Notes: generated by a model from the sequence alone, not told the origin. 64,000 nt of DNA from Bacillota bacterium (GCA_023433505.1 JAEZCO010000024.1:1-64000); one strand, 5' to 3'. Shown: positions 40,755 through 50,380, counted from the stretch's first letter. Translations and numbers: made by a program.

Positions 40755-40937
40755 ATTACCCCTCCTTCAAAGCCTCTATATATACTACGGCAATCAGATG
40801 AATTTTGTTTATACTTCCTTATTTTTTCCCATATAATTTATAAATTAAACTGTGGTAAAAAAAATATGCTTAACAATGTACGGGGACCACCGCTCTTGAA
40901 CAAGCGATAATTCCCCGCACCCTTAGCAAATTACCCG

Positions 40938-42224
40938 CTAAACAAGCTTTGCATTGGCTACCAGGAATTCTACGGTCTTTTTGGCAACCAGTGTGCTCTT
41001 TATATATTCCATGTCATCTTCTTTTAATTGCTTCCGGAACTCTTCTTCCGTTTGTTTATAATTTTCTGCAAGCTTTTTCACTTCTTCCTCAAAATCTGAT
41101 TCGGAAGCCTGTATATCCTCCACCTTGCCTACCTGCTCAATGACCAGCTGGGTTTTCACTTCCTGGGCCGCCCTCTTTGAGAACTGCTCCCGGAAGGCTT
41201 TCATATCCATCCCCATGATCTCCATATATTTCTGAAGATCCAGCCCCTGGTAGCGGAGTCTCATTCCAAAATCATAGACCAGATCGTCAATGCGCTTTTC
41301 CACCATTGCATCGGGGACCTCGACGGCGGCATTTTCCACCACTTTTTCTACCACGTTGTCTTCATTCTCGTGGTGCGCCTTATGTTCAGCCCTCTCAACA
41401 AGCTTATTTCGGATATCGGCTTTATATTCGTCAAGGGTTTCAAATTCACTGACATCCTTGGCAAATTCATCATCCAGGGCCGGAAGCTCTTTCAGCTTTA
41501 TTTCCTTGACCTTTACCTTAAAGAGTGCGGGCTTGCCTGACAGTTCGGCTTTGCCGTAATCCTCGGGAAACGATACGTTGACGTCCAGCTCCGCTCCGAT
41601 TGCAGCGCCGATCAGCTGGTCTTCAAATCCCGGGATAAAGGTGCCCGAGCCTATGACAAGGCTGTAGTCGCTGCCCTTGCCGCCATCAAAGGCTACACCG
41701 TCAACAAATCCTTCAAAATCGATGACAGCGGTGTCTCCGGATTGGATTTCCCTGTCTTCAATGGTTATCAGCCTTGCGTTTTTATCAAGCGTCTTTTCCA
41801 ATTCTTTTTCCACATCTTCATCCGTAACCAATGCCGATGCTTTTTGGACTTCCACGCCGTTATACTCTCCCAGTTCAACCTCGGGCTTCACGGTAACGGT
41901 AGCTGTGAAAATGAGATTCTTGCCTTTTCCTATTTCCTTTATATCGATTTCCGGCCTTGCGACAGGATGTATGTCATTGGCTTCAACTGCTTCGTCGTAT
42001 GCTTCAGGGCACACGATATTGATGGCATCTTCATAAAGCACCTGTTCCCCGTAGAATTTCTCCACCATGTTTCTTGGCGCCTTACCTTTTCTAAAACCCG
42101 GTATATTGAACTTGTTCGCATTCTTTGCAAAAGATTTTTGCATGCCTGCTTCGAATTTTGCTGCATCAACTTCTATCTCCAGTTGAACAACATTCTTTTC
42201 CATATTCTCTACTTTAACCTGCAT
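40938..42224 (-). CDS. tig: trigger factor, ribosome-associated chaperone
   Basis: A 428-residue trigger factor. The N-terminal ribosome-docking signature GFRKGKAPRNMVEKFYG is present, followed by an FKBP-like domain (SGDTAVIDFEGFVDG) with a prolyl isomerase fold and a long helical C-terminal chaperone arm. It captures nascent chains at the ribosome exit. GGGAGG precedes the start. The promoter at 42270-42298 is strong. It heads the chaperone/protease cluster, upstream of clpP by 183 bases. Confidence 0.97.
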   Translation of the reverse strand: MQVKVENMEKNVVQLEIEVDAAKFEAGMQKSFAKNANKFNIPGFRKGKAPRNMVEKFYGEQVLYEDAINIVCPEAYDEAVEANDIHPVARPEIDIKEIGKGKNLIFTATVTVKPEVELGEYNGVEVQKASALVTDEDVEKELEKTLDKNARLITIEDREIQSGDTAVIDFEGFVDGVAFDGGKGSDYSLVIGSGTFIPGFEDQLIGAAIGAELDVNVSFPEDYGKAELSGKPALFKVKVKEIKLKELPALDDEFAKDVSEFETLDEYKADIRNKLVERAEHKAHHENEDNVVEKVVENAAVEVPDAMVEKRIDDLVYDFGMRLRYQGLDLQKYMEIMGMDMKAFREQFSKRAAQEVKTQLVIEQVGKVEDIQASESDFEEEVKKLAENYKQTEEEFRKQLKEDDMEYIKSTLVAKKTVEFLVANAKLV

Positions 42225-42269
42225 TTGTTTTCTTGCCCTCCCAATTCTTTGTTCCTGTTTAACCTATAC

Positions 42270-42298
42270 ATTATAACATTAACTTTTTTGTTTTCCAA
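42270..42298 (-). promoter_or_regulatory. sigma-A promoter of tig
   Basis: On the minus strand TTGGAA (42293-42298) and TATAAT (42270-42275) are separated by exactly 17 bases, a near-consensus vegetative promoter 46 bases upstream of the trigger factor start. Confidence 0.78.
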
Positions 42299-42628
42299 TA
42301 CTATTTGTAATTTTTAGAGTCAATGATAACAAATGCCTTTTAAAGCATGCCGCCCAGGCGCTTGTTTGCAAAAGCCCACCTCTGAATTATTTCCAAAACT
42401 CCGAAAAAAAACTCCTTTGAATGAAAAGGAGGAATGCTGCTCCCTATGCTTTCCTTTGATCCAAATAATCTTTTATTGCAAGAATATTTTAGGGAGGAGT
42501 CCCATAGGGAATCACTCCGGTGCCCCAGGGACGAACCGCATCCTTATTGAATTAATAAAAATAAGGTATGCCTTCAAATCTATATCTGTTATAATAACTT
42601 TAAGAAAGCTTCATACAGAATTCCATTG
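42299..42628. other. gene-free region between tig and the SNF2 gene
   Basis: About 330 bases without a supported gene. It has a hairpin AACTCCTTT-GAATG-AAAAGGAG at 42410-42433, GC-rich partial hairpins near 42493-42530, and a TATAAT at 42590-42595 that is the likely -10 of the helicase gene. Confidence 0.45.
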
Positions 42629-45331
42629 ATGGAGGCATGCTTGGAAACTCAAGCCGTTACAGGCAATGACGCGTTAGCTTCAAAAAGAGAGATTATCGTC
42701 CTCATACAGCAGGAAGGCTTCCGGCTTGACTGGCAGGAGACAGAAAAACTGCTGGAAAGCGGGCATTTTCTTGTCCAGCACGATTTCTTTGAGAAGTGGC
42801 GGGAGAATCCGTACAAAGCTCTTTTTTATTTTGGTTTTACAAGCCTGTCCATCCCTGTATCCGATTCACTCCATTTTCTTTATACGACTGCTTCAAGCTT
42901 CGTTAAAGCCCTATCAAAAATGCCGGATATAGAATTTCTAAGAGAGAAGACCGCTGTTGAGCCGGCGCCAGGAGAAATAGAAAGTATTATTAGCGGCGCC
43001 CCCTTCATGAATGGTGCGGAATGTATAGACAGTAAATGGGTTACACAGATATGGAAGAAGCTGAATGATTCATTTACAGACCAGATTAGCCGGCACCGGG
43101 GAAGCGTGGCAGATTTTTTTGCATCGCTGAATCCTTTTGTCCATACAATGGGGCGGATATTTTTCCATCTTGTGGAAAGCAAAAAAGACGACTATCCCTT
43201 TGCCTTCATGGCTACCTATTCCTCCATGGTTTCAACTGAAGGAAAGACCCGGCATCTTCCGCTAAAAAATGCACTTGTCGAATTCAAAAACGACAATAAA
43301 AAACTGCTGGAGCTTTTGTCCACCGTCAACAAGGCGTCGCAGAAAAGTACTTTCATTTCCGAGATGGTTGACTCCGGAGATATATTCCATCCCATTGGAT
43401 TGACGGCAGACGAAGCCTATACCTTCCTCCAGGAAATACCTCTATACGAGGAAGCAGGCATCCTTTGCCGCATACCGAACTGGTGGAAAAGCAAATCAAA
43501 TGCTTTCAGGCTGTCTGTCAAAATCGGCACAAAGCCTCCTTCACTCCTGGGACTTGAAGCTCTTGTGGACTTTGATGCGCAGCTATCCATGGGTGATGCT
43601 CCATTGACTGTCGCCGAATTGAAAAAATTGCTTGCCGAAACCGAAGGACTGGCCTTCATCAAAGGCAAATGGGTCGAGGTTAACCACGAAAAGCTCAAAG
43701 AGACTCTCCTGGCCTATGAGCAGGCACAGAAGCTTATGGGCGGGAAGGATATGACCTTGCTGGAAGCGATGCGGTTTCAATTGAACCCGGAGGAAACGCT
43801 GAATCTTAAAGATAACGCCGGAGAAATCGAAATTACCAACGGCCAATGGCTGAATGCGGTGGTTTCCAAATTGACCCGTCCCGAAAGTATAGAAACCGTT
43901 GGCACCGGAGAGGATTTTAATGCAACGCTGCGTGCATATCAGGAGAGAGGGCTGGCATGGCTGCATTTTATGAAGTCCCTTGGCCTTGGAGCCTGTCTTG
44001 CAGATGACATGGGGCTGGGAAAGACCGTTCAGGTCATTGCCCTTTTAAATTACATAAAGTCTGTAAAAAAGGAAAAGACCCTTCTTGTAATCCCCGCATC
44101 CCTGATAGGCAACTGGGTAAATGAAATCATCCGGTTTGCGCCCTCGCTGAAATATTACGTTCTGCATCCCTCTGAAAACAGTGGTGCAGATTTAAATGAA
44201 ACAGAATTGGCGGAAGAATATGAATTGTTCATAACCACCTACGGGATGCTTTTACGGTATGACCGGCTGAAGGATATTTCCTGGAATACACTGATATTGG
44301 ATGAAGCCCAGGCCGTGAAAAATCCGGGAACCCGGCAAACAAAAGCAGTGAAACAGCTAAAAGCGGCTTATCGGATTGCAATGACAGGAACTCCTGTTGA
44401 AAACAGGCTTTCAGACCTCTGGTCATTGTTTGATTTCCTGAACAGGGGGCTTCTGGGCAGCCCAAAGGAATTCACGGATTTCACCAAAAAATTAAAGGAA
44501 AACCAATCGGATTATTCGCGGCTGAAAAAGGCTGTCAGCCCATTTATATTAAGAAGGCTGAAAACAGATAAAACCATTATTGCAGACCTGCCCGAAAAGA
44601 TTGAAATGAAGACCTACTCGGCACTGACAAAAAAGCAGGCTGCCTTGTATGATTCGCTTGTGGAAGACATCAAAATCCGTCTGGAGGCATCGGAGGACGG
44701 AATTGGAAGGAAAGGCCTGATCCTGTCTTCCATTCTGAAATTCAAGCAGATTTGCAACCATCCCGACCAGTATCTGGGACAAGCTTTTTATCCGGAAAGT
44801 GAAAGTGGAAAATATGCAAGGCTTAGAGAAATTTGTGAGACGATCTACGAAAAAAGGGAGAGAGTCCTTGTATTCACACAGTTTAAAGAGATCACAGGGC
44901 CCCTGAAGGAATTTCTCCAGTCCGTGTTTCACCACAAAGGGCTTGTCTTGCATGGAGAAACGCCGGTAGCGAAAAGGCGGGAAATTGTTGAAGCATTTCA
45001 GGGACAGGAGTATGTGCCCTTCCTGGTGCTTTCCATAAAAGCGGGAGGCGTAGGCTTGAATCTTACCTCGGCAAATCATGTCATCCATTTTGACAGGTGG
45101 TGGAATCCGGCAGTGGAAAATCAGGCAACGGACAGGGCCTTTCGGATAGGGCAAAAGAAAAATGTCATCGTGCATAAATTTATTACCAGAGGTACTATTG
45201 AAGAGAAGATCGATCAGATGATCGAGGAAAAAACAAAGCTATCCAGGGATATCCTTCCGGATGTTCAGGAGAACTGGATTACTGAGATGGATAACAGGCA
45301 GCTGATGAATTTATTCCGGCTGGAAAGGTAG
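42629..45331 (+). CDS. SNF2/SWI2-family DEAD-like helicase
   Basis: A roughly 900-residue SNF2 ATPase, probably a DNA translocase. The two RecA lobes are clear: Walker A DDMGLGKTVQVIALL, motif II LDEAQAVKN (DEAQ form), MTGTPVENRLSDLWSLFDF; then VFTQFK, LSIKAGGVGLNLT and motif VI ENQATDRAFRIGQ. The N-terminal 400 residues are specific to this family. The start is ambiguous: ATG 42629 has no good site, whereas TTG 42641 is preceded by GGAGG. It resembles B. subtilis YwqA. The downstream SWIM protein begins 6 bases after its stop, so the two form a unit. Confidence 0.93.
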   Translation: MEACLETQAVTGNDALASKREIIVLIQQEGFRLDWQETEKLLESGHFLVQHDFFEKWRENPYKALFYFGFTSLSIPVSDSLHFLYTTASSFVKALSKMPDIEFLREKTAVEPAPGEIESIISGAPFMNGAECIDSKWVTQIWKKLNDSFTDQISRHRGSVADFFASLNPFVHTMGRIFFHLVESKKDDYPFAFMATYSSMVSTEGKTRHLPLKNALVEFKNDNKKLLELLSTVNKASQKSTFISEMVDSGDIFHPIGLTADEAYTFLQEIPLYEEAGILCRIPNWWKSKSNAFRLSVKIGTKPPSLLGLEALVDFDAQLSMGDAPLTVAELKKLLAETEGLAFIKGKWVEVNHEKLKETLLAYEQAQKLMGGKDMTLLEAMRFQLNPEETLNLKDNAGEIEITNGQWLNAVVSKLTRPESIETVGTGEDFNATLRAYQERGLAWLHFMKSLGLGACLADDMGLGKTVQVIALLNYIKSVKKEKTLLVIPASLIGNWVNEIIRFAPSLKYYVLHPSENSGADLNETELAEEYELFITTYGMLLRYDRLKDISWNTLILDEAQAVKNPGTRQTKAVKQLKAAYRIAMTGTPVENRLSDLWSLFDFLNRGLLGSPKEFTDFTKKLKENQSDYSRLKKAVSPFILRRLKTDKTIIADLPEKIEMKTYSALTKKQAALYDSLVEDIKIRLEASEDGIGRKGLILSSILKFKQICNHPDQYLGQAFYPESESGKYARLREICETIYEKRERVLVFTQFKEITGPLKEFLQSVFHHKGLVLHGETPVAKRREIVEAFQGQEYVPFLVLSIKAGGVGLNLTSANHVIHFDRWWNPAVENQATDRAFRIGQKKNVIVHKFITRGTIEEKIDQMIEEKTKLSRDILPDVQENWITEMDNRQLMNLFRLER

Positions 45332-45337
45332 GAGAAC

Positions 45338-46147
45338 ATGTCGGGTTATGGTTATGGGGAGTATGTTTCCGTAGCAGAAAAGAAGGAGCACAACAGGAAG
45401 GCAGCTGAAAAGCTGAAAAAAAAGAATCCCGGCATCACACCGATTGTGCTAAAGGGAACAAAGCTGGCGTCCACATGGTGGGGAAAAGCCTGGAATGACA
45501 ACCTTGAGAGCTATTCCGACTATGCAAACCGCATGGACAGAGGGCGCAGCTATATACGCCACGGCGCAATACTTGACCTTCAGATAGCTCCGGGAAAGGT
45601 TACCGCCCTGGTACAGGGAAGCAGAAAAAAGCCCTATGAGATTGGCATCTTCATCAATCCGCTGGACAAAGACGCATGGGATAAAATTACCAGGGCCTGT
45701 GAAGGGACCATCGAATCACTGCAGGAATTAGTCGAAGGTAAGTTTCCAAAGGCTCTTGATGAGCTGTTCACAGCTAAAGGCAAAGGACTTTTCCCTGCTC
45801 CGAAGGAAATCAGGCTGAGCTGCAGCTGCCCTGATTATGCCTCCATGTGCAAGCATATTGCAGCTGCGCTATATGGCGTCGGCGCTAGGCTTGATGAGAA
45901 TCCTGCGCTTTTCTTCACCTTGCGCAATGTCAATATTGATGAATTGATTTCGAAGGCAGTCGTTCAAAAATCAGAGACACTCCTGAACAAATCCGGAAGA
46001 AAGAGCAAAAGAGTTATTGAAAGTGACGATCTTTCCGCTATGTTTGGAATCGAGATGGAGGATGAAAGGCAGGCGGCTGCGAAGGAAGAGGCTGCAGCAA
46101 CAATAAAGGCCCCAGGCAAAAGAGGGAGAAGGCCCAGGATAAGTTAA
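45338..46147 (+). CDS. SWIM zinc-finger protein
   Basis: A 269-residue protein with the SWIM motif CSCPDYASMCKH (CxCx6CxH, near residue 167), which binds zinc and nucleic acid or protein. The C-terminus is basic and ends in KRGRRPRIS. With the SNF2 helicase it matches the B. subtilis YwqA-YwqB pairing. AGGAGA precedes the start. A 62-base piece of its 3' end (46061-46122) is repeated downstream at 46690-46751, flanking the MNT gene. Confidence 0.88.
   Translation: MSGYGYGEYVSVAEKKEHNRKAAEKLKKKNPGITPIVLKGTKLASTWWGKAWNDNLESYSDYANRMDRGRSYIRHGAILDLQIAPGKVTALVQGSRKKPYEIGIFINPLDKDAWDKITRACEGTIESLQELVEGKFPKALDELFTAKGKGLFPAPKEIRLSCSCPDYASMCKHIAAALYGVGARLDENPALFFTLRNVNIDELISKAVVQKSETLLNKSGRKSKRVIESDDLSAMFGIEMEDERQAAAKEEAAATIKAPGKRGRRPRIS
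46061..46122 (+). repeat. duplicated segment, copy inside the SWIM gene
   Basis: GATGAAAGGCAGGCGGCTGC onward, repeated at 46690-46751 with a few substitutions. The pair flanks a 567-base block that holds the MNT gene. Confidence 0.8.
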
Positions 46148-46250
46148 CCCTTTTCAAGTGCATGCTAGCACGCGACAAAACTATAAATATTTTTTAATGA
46201 TCCTTGCTTTCAAGGTATTTAACTACTTCTTTGCAAGATAAATAGCATTT

Positions 46251-46595
46251 TCACTGGACACCTATTCTTACCCCCTCATGGGTTACATTTCTGAAAAATG
46301 GCAAGTCATCCTTAAATTTGTTAAATTCGTCAATGTCTTGCAGTATAGGTGAAATAAATATATTAAATTGTAATCCCAAATCAGAGCTGATTTTGCATAT
46401 ATCTTTTTTATATTTACTTAAACTCGCCCTGTCCATATCAATTAAAAGCATTATGTCAATATCCGATTCATCGCAAGCATTTCCTCTCGCAAATGAACCA
46501 AAGAGAATGACATCCTTAAGCTTATCGCCAAATATATCTCTTGCTTTCAGTGCAAGTATATTACTTATTTTATTAATTTGGTACTGTGTAAGCAT
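46251..46595 (-). CDS. MNT-type nucleotidyltransferase-domain protein
   Basis: A 114-residue minimal nucleotidyltransferase with the GS...DxD signature GSFARGNACDESDIDIMLL. Such proteins are usually the antitoxin MntA of type VII toxin-antitoxin pairs, which AMPylates a HEPN toxin. Here no intact HEPN gene is next to it, so it may be solitary or a decayed pair. I start it at ATG 46595 (MLTQYQINK) with AGGTGAG upstream; longer in-frame reading from 46778 runs into the duplicated segment. Its AT-rich sequence differs from the GC-richer neighbours, suggesting acquisition. Confidence 0.85.
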   Translation of the reverse strand: MLTQYQINKISNILALKARDIFGDKLKDVILFGSFARGNACDESDIDIMLLIDMDRASLSKYKKDICKISSDLGLQFNIFISPILQDIDEFNKFKDDLPFFRNVTHEGVRIGVQ

Positions 46596-46689
46596 ACACT
46601 CACCTGATATTCCTTTCATAAAAATAATTATATCCCATTTCTGATTATTCAACAACCTCATCCGTTGTAAATTGGGTGATATAAAACGG

Positions 46690-46751
46690 GATGAAAGGCA
46701 AGCGCCCGCGAAGGAAGAGGCTGCAGCAACAACAAAAGCCCCAGGCAAAAG
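46690..46751 (+). repeat. duplicated fragment of the SWIM gene
   Basis: Sixty-two bases closely matching 46061-46122 (GAAGGAAGAGGCTGCAGCAA is identical in both). It has no start or stop of its own and is a relic of the duplication that flanks the MNT gene. Confidence 0.8.
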
Positions 46752-46838
46752 CGCATATACAACCGCCGCTGTCCCCATCCGACAGTCTTGAGGCGCTCAA
46801 TATGCCGCCGGCCCGGATTCCTTCATTTGCGCTTTACC

Positions 46839-47303
46839 TTAATATTCTCCCTTGATTACAAAAAACGAGCCCCGAATTGTTCCGGCCAGCTTGGACTTCT
46901 GCCTTGCAAACTTAAACTTTCCTTCCAGCTCCTTCGGTACCTCCATCCCCTCGGAAAGCTTAAAACCGACGGCCCGCTTCTTAGGGTCATCAACCGTATA
47001 CATCACGTTGACCGCAAGACCATCCTCATAAAAGACGTAGGCCATTTTGATATATTCCACTTGAAACCGCGACGTTTCTAAAGGTTTGGCCGCAAACTCA
47101 ATGCCGCGCTCTCCTTTTAAAATCCTGTTCACATAATCAAGGGTTTCCTGGCTTTCGTCCGCCGGTACCACAATAAATTGATGTTTATATTTGTTCATAT
47201 AGTAGCGGGCTTCATTGGCACGTAACCCAGCAAGCGCTTCTACCACAGGTGAAGACTCCAAACCAACCGCAGACACATTCTCAAAATCGACGATATAGGA
47301 CAT
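46839..47303 (-). CDS. conserved hypothetical protein
   Basis: A 154-residue cytosolic protein that I do not recognise as a named family. It starts MSYIVDFENVSAVGLES, then has a charged helical segment ANEARYYMNKYKHQFIVVPAD, and beta-rich sequence ending GSFFVIKGEY. GGAG is about 8 bases upstream of the chosen ATG 47303; earlier in-frame ATGs exist. It stands alone between the duplicated block and the Imm5-like gene. Confidence 0.6.
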   Translation of the reverse strand: MSYIVDFENVSAVGLESSPVVEALAGLRANEARYYMNKYKHQFIVVPADESQETLDYVNRILKGERGIEFAAKPLETSRFQVEYIKMAYVFYEDGLAVNVMYTVDDPKKRAVGFKLSEGMEVPKELEGKFKFARQKSKLAGTIRGSFFVIKGEY

Positions 47304-47491
47304 TTCCATCACTCCTCTTATCTCTTTATTTCCTAACAACAATAATATGGAGATATAATACCCTTAAATCATGTCAAAAAATCATTGCTGTTTCAGCGTT
47401 TTTTGGCCTGCGGCAATACCATGGATTCCATTTGCCGTGAGGATTTTGGGATGCTAATATTCAACTTTCTACGCCACTCATCAGGAGAATT

Positions 47492-47983
47492 CTATATGTT
47501 TTTCATCAGTTCAATCTGTAGTTCGCGTTCTTCTTTAACCCTGTCAAAATTTTTTGGATACAGCAGATTGATAATTACTATCGCGTATTCTGAAGCGACT
47601 AACGGATGCCACCGGACATGAGGTGTTGCTGCAACCTGCCCCATAGCCCGTAATGCTTTTGCTTTTATCAGGTTTTTTTCTCCGCGGGCAAGACTGTTTA
47701 ATCTACCGGCAACTTGCAGCGCATCCTGGAATTTTGCTTCTCCAGCTTGCCATTTTGTAATAATGGTAAAACATTCTTCAATCGCTGCGGAACGTTCAAT
47801 TCCGCTGATGTCCAAAATATGTCCGGCAAGTAAAAGGGCATATTTAGACAGTTCTATATGTGTTTTTAACTCGCTGATCGTAATCAATTTGTTTTTGAGT
47901 TCAGGAATATCATCGATTTTTCGAATCAGTCCCGAATTAGCATATTCCATAAAGTGAAAGCCGTCTTTAATAATCTTACCCAT
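47492..47983 (-). CDS. Imm5-like putative immunity protein
   Basis: A 163-residue helical protein. The AIEECFTIITKWQAGEAKFQ, ALRAMGQVAATPHVRWHPLVAS and AIVIINLL segments match the helical repeat pattern of the Imm5 putative immunity family (TxHV..HA..A..YA type). Family members protect against polymorphic toxins, but no toxin gene is in the window, so this would be an orphan. The ribosome binding site is weak (AGGGGTG). The assignment rests on pattern recall. Confidence 0.6.
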   Translation of the reverse strand: MGKIIKDGFHFMEYANSGLIRKIDDIPELKNKLITISELKTHIELSKYALLLAGHILDISGIERSAAIEECFTIITKWQAGEAKFQDALQVAGRLNSLARGEKNLIKAKALRAMGQVAATPHVRWHPLVASEYAIVIINLLYPKNFDRVKEERELQIELMKNI

Positions 47984-48059
47984 CTACACCCCTGAACCCT
48001 ATATACTTCGAAGTTCAATTAAAATTGTACTTAAGTTTTACATTTTCTATCACGTAAAC

Positions 48060-49424
48060 TTATCTGGTCACATTCTTAAGCCATTTACGGCTTTTATACC
48101 GCATTGCCGCAAAGGGTATTTTAATGATTTCATCACTCATTAGTATGATATAGACAATAGGCACACTCCATTTGAACACAAATGCTGCTAATGCACCAAC
48201 TAGGATGGATCCGCCCCACATCGTACCAAGATCGAGATATAGCCCGAATCTCGTGTCACCACCGGCTCTGAATACCCCGACGATCAGAGTGGTATTGATG
48301 GCCTGGGCAACAGAAAAATATGACATCACATACATCATTACCGATAGGTAGTCCCTGGTCCGGCCGGAGAGGCTTAATCCCGACATGGCCACTGGCCTTG
48401 CGGCAAGGATCAGGACAGCGCCGAGTATACCTGCCAGAATGCTCAGCTTTATAAAACGTCTGGCATAAATGCCGGCCATATTCATGTTGTCCTCGCCAAT
48501 CAGCTTGCCGACGCTTATTGCCGTGGCATTGGCAAGGCCGAATGCAATGACCATGGCAAGCTGCCTTGCGATTTGCGCAACGGAATTCGCCGATACGGCA
48601 GTACTTCCAAGATGTCCTATGATCACTGCATTCATTGCTACGCCACCGCCCCACATCAGCTCGTTGAAGATAACCGGCGATGAATAATAAATAAAGTCCT
48701 TGAAAAGATACCTGTCTCTTACAAACAGTGAAGAAGGCTTGAAATGCAGAACATGATTGTACTTTACTGCATAAATAACAACTATGGTCAACTCGATACC
48801 TCTGGATGCAAGGGTAGCCAGTGCAGCACCCTCTATGCCCATTTTGGGTAAACCGAACAAGCCGAATATCAGAAGGGAAGCAACGATCACATTGACGACA
48901 AAAGAAGCCAGATAAACAACCGTTGATATGACTACCCGTTCCACACTTCTCATGATATTTAAATAAATCATGGTGATCGCTATAAATATATAGGAAAGCG
49001 AAATGATTCTAAGAAATTTCACACCTTCAGCAATAACAGGCTTTTCATCTGTAAATATGCCCATAATAAAGCCAGGAAACAGAAATACCAAAAGCGTAAA
49101 AAATGCAGCCACCGATAACGAAAACCGCATACATATCCCCATAATCTTAACGATGCTTTCCGTGTCCTTCTTTCCCCAGTATTGAGCCGTTAGTACGGCA
49201 GCACCTGAAGTCATTCCGAAAAAAATCAAGATCATGATGAATTGGACCTGACTGGCAAGGGATGCCGCAGATAGGGCCGTTTCGCTGACCTTCCCCAGCA
49301 TCAGGACATCAATTGAGGAAATCCCGACATTGATTAAATTCTGGATTGCCATCGGCAGCACAAGTCCGAACGCCATTTTGTAAAACGCTCTTGCTTCATC
49401 TGTTCTTATACTATCTTTTGTCAT
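48060..49424 (-). CDS. MATE-family efflux transporter
   Basis: A 454-residue membrane protein with about twelve hydrophobic segments in two six-helix bundles. The N-terminal FGLVLPMAIQNLINVGISSIDVLMLGKV and the second-half KDFIYYSSPVIFNELMWGGG and GLANATAISVGKLIGEDN are MATE hallmarks. It would extrude cationic drugs or metabolites using Na+ or H+. I start it at ATG 49424, with GGAGA six bases upstream; the reading from 49436 uses TTG. It appears monocistronic. Confidence 0.93.
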   Translation of the reverse strand: MTKDSIRTDEARAFYKMAFGLVLPMAIQNLINVGISSIDVLMLGKVSETALSAASLASQVQFIMILIFFGMTSGAAVLTAQYWGKKDTESIVKIMGICMRFSLSVAAFFTLLVFLFPGFIMGIFTDEKPVIAEGVKFLRIISLSYIFIAITMIYLNIMRSVERVVISTVVYLASFVVNVIVASLLIFGLFGLPKMGIEGAALATLASRGIELTIVVIYAVKYNHVLHFKPSSLFVRDRYLFKDFIYYSSPVIFNELMWGGGVAMNAVIIGHLGSTAVSANSVAQIARQLAMVIAFGLANATAISVGKLIGEDNMNMAGIYARRFIKLSILAGILGAVLILAARPVAMSGLSLSGRTRDYLSVMMYVMSYFSVAQAINTTLIVGVFRAGGDTRFGLYLDLGTMWGGSILVGALAAFVFKWSVPIVYIILMSDEIIKIPFAAMRYKSRKWLKNVTR

Positions 49425-49539
49425 TCTCGTCTCCAATTTAAGTGAATCATTAAAATAGTACCATAATTAATTGGAGAAAAGAATATCCCTTTACAAATCT
49501 TTAATCTTGTAATAAGAAAGAACTGAAAAACTGAAAACG

Positions 49540-50229
49540 TCACATCAGCGTTCCCCTGACAATAAGGCGGTGGGTAGCTATCCTTATGGGAGTGCAGGTT
49601 ACAAGAGTGATGTCGTTGCCCGCAGTGGGGCTTAGTACCCAGACATCCTCCGGTTTTACGGTGAAGCTTTCGGTCACGCTGTAAGTATATGTCTTTCCGC
49701 CGCTTTTTACAAGGATGCGGTCTCCTTTTTCAAGCTCATCCAGCCTGTTGAAAAACTGTCCCCAGCGGTAGCTGCGATGCCCCACCACTGCGAAATTTCC
49801 GGGCTGCCCCGGCTTTGCGCTGGCCGTGAAGTGTCCTATCATATATTTCATGGTTTCCAGATCCGAACCCTCCCCGATGGCAACCTCCAGCTTTATTTTG
49901 GGAATGCTCATAATGCCTATGATCTCCGGCCCCTCTTCGGATTTTCCGGTATCGGCGGCCGGCGGACTTTCCTTCCTGTCAGGGTTGGCAAGCACGGCGG
50001 GCAGCATCTGCTTTGACTGTGCTTCCGGCTGCACCGGCTCCGTATCGGAGGCATGCCCGGCAGCAGTCCCCTGCCCTCCGGCCTGCTGCTCCATGCGGGC
50101 CTCGCTTTTCTCATATAATTGAATCATTTCTTTCTGATGCTTCAGCGTATCGGCTCTCTGGAACACAGCCGTAAATATCAGGGCAGCTCCCGCCGCTATC
50201 AGCAGCCATGGGAGAAGCTTTTTTATCAC
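49540..50229 (-). CDS. class D sortase
   Basis: A 229-residue membrane-anchored transpeptidase that links LPxTG proteins to the cell wall. An N-terminal signal anchor (residues 5-22) precedes a 75-residue low-complexity linker and the sortase barrel. The active-site His151 (VVGHRSY), Cys212 (TLVTCTP) and Arg221 (THRLIV) are all present. GTG 50229 with AGGAGGTGA is the start. It follows the adhesin gene by 150 bases on the same strand, so it is the likely housekeeping or dedicated anchor for it. Confidence 0.93.
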   Translation of the reverse strand: MIKKLLPWLLIAAGAALIFTAVFQRADTLKHQKEMIQLYEKSEARMEQQAGGQGTAAGHASDTEPVQPEAQSKQMLPAVLANPDRKESPPAADTGKSEEGPEIIGIMSIPKIKLEVAIGEGSDLETMKYMIGHFTASAKPGQPGNFAVVGHRSYRWGQFFNRLDELEKGDRILVKSGGKTYTYSVTESFTVKPEDVWVLSPTAGNDITLVTCTPIRIATHRLIVRGTLM

Positions 50230-50290
50230 CGGACTTCACCTCCTGTCAAAGGATAATGACCGAATTCATTTGATGCCTGTTTATAATGTG

Positions 50291-50345
50291 AGGGGACAAC
50301 CTCTCCGGACAGAAAGTATTCCTCCAGAGGAAGAAATGTCCCCCT
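50291..50345. repeat. inverted-repeat element, family E, copy 2
   Basis: Terminal AGGGGACA and TGTCCCCCT enclose hairpin arms CCTCTCCG..CCTCCAGAGG. It resembles the element at 13905-13960 at both ends and fills the adhesin-sortase gap. Confidence 0.5.
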
Positions 50346-50380
50346 TTAATCTCTGCTGCGGTGCACGGGGGAAGCTTTGC

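Noticed and set aside
42333..42629. 98-codon plus-strand frame upstream of the SNF2 gene
   Set aside because: No ribosome binding site, odd composition and it spans hairpins and the helicase -10 box.
46180..46262. Possible HEPN toxin remnant downstream of the MNT gene
   Set aside because: A GTG overlapping the MNT stop reads ten residues (SSENAIYLAKK) and then stops; continuing past the stop gives only 14 more residues. Too short to call a gene or a confident pseudogene.
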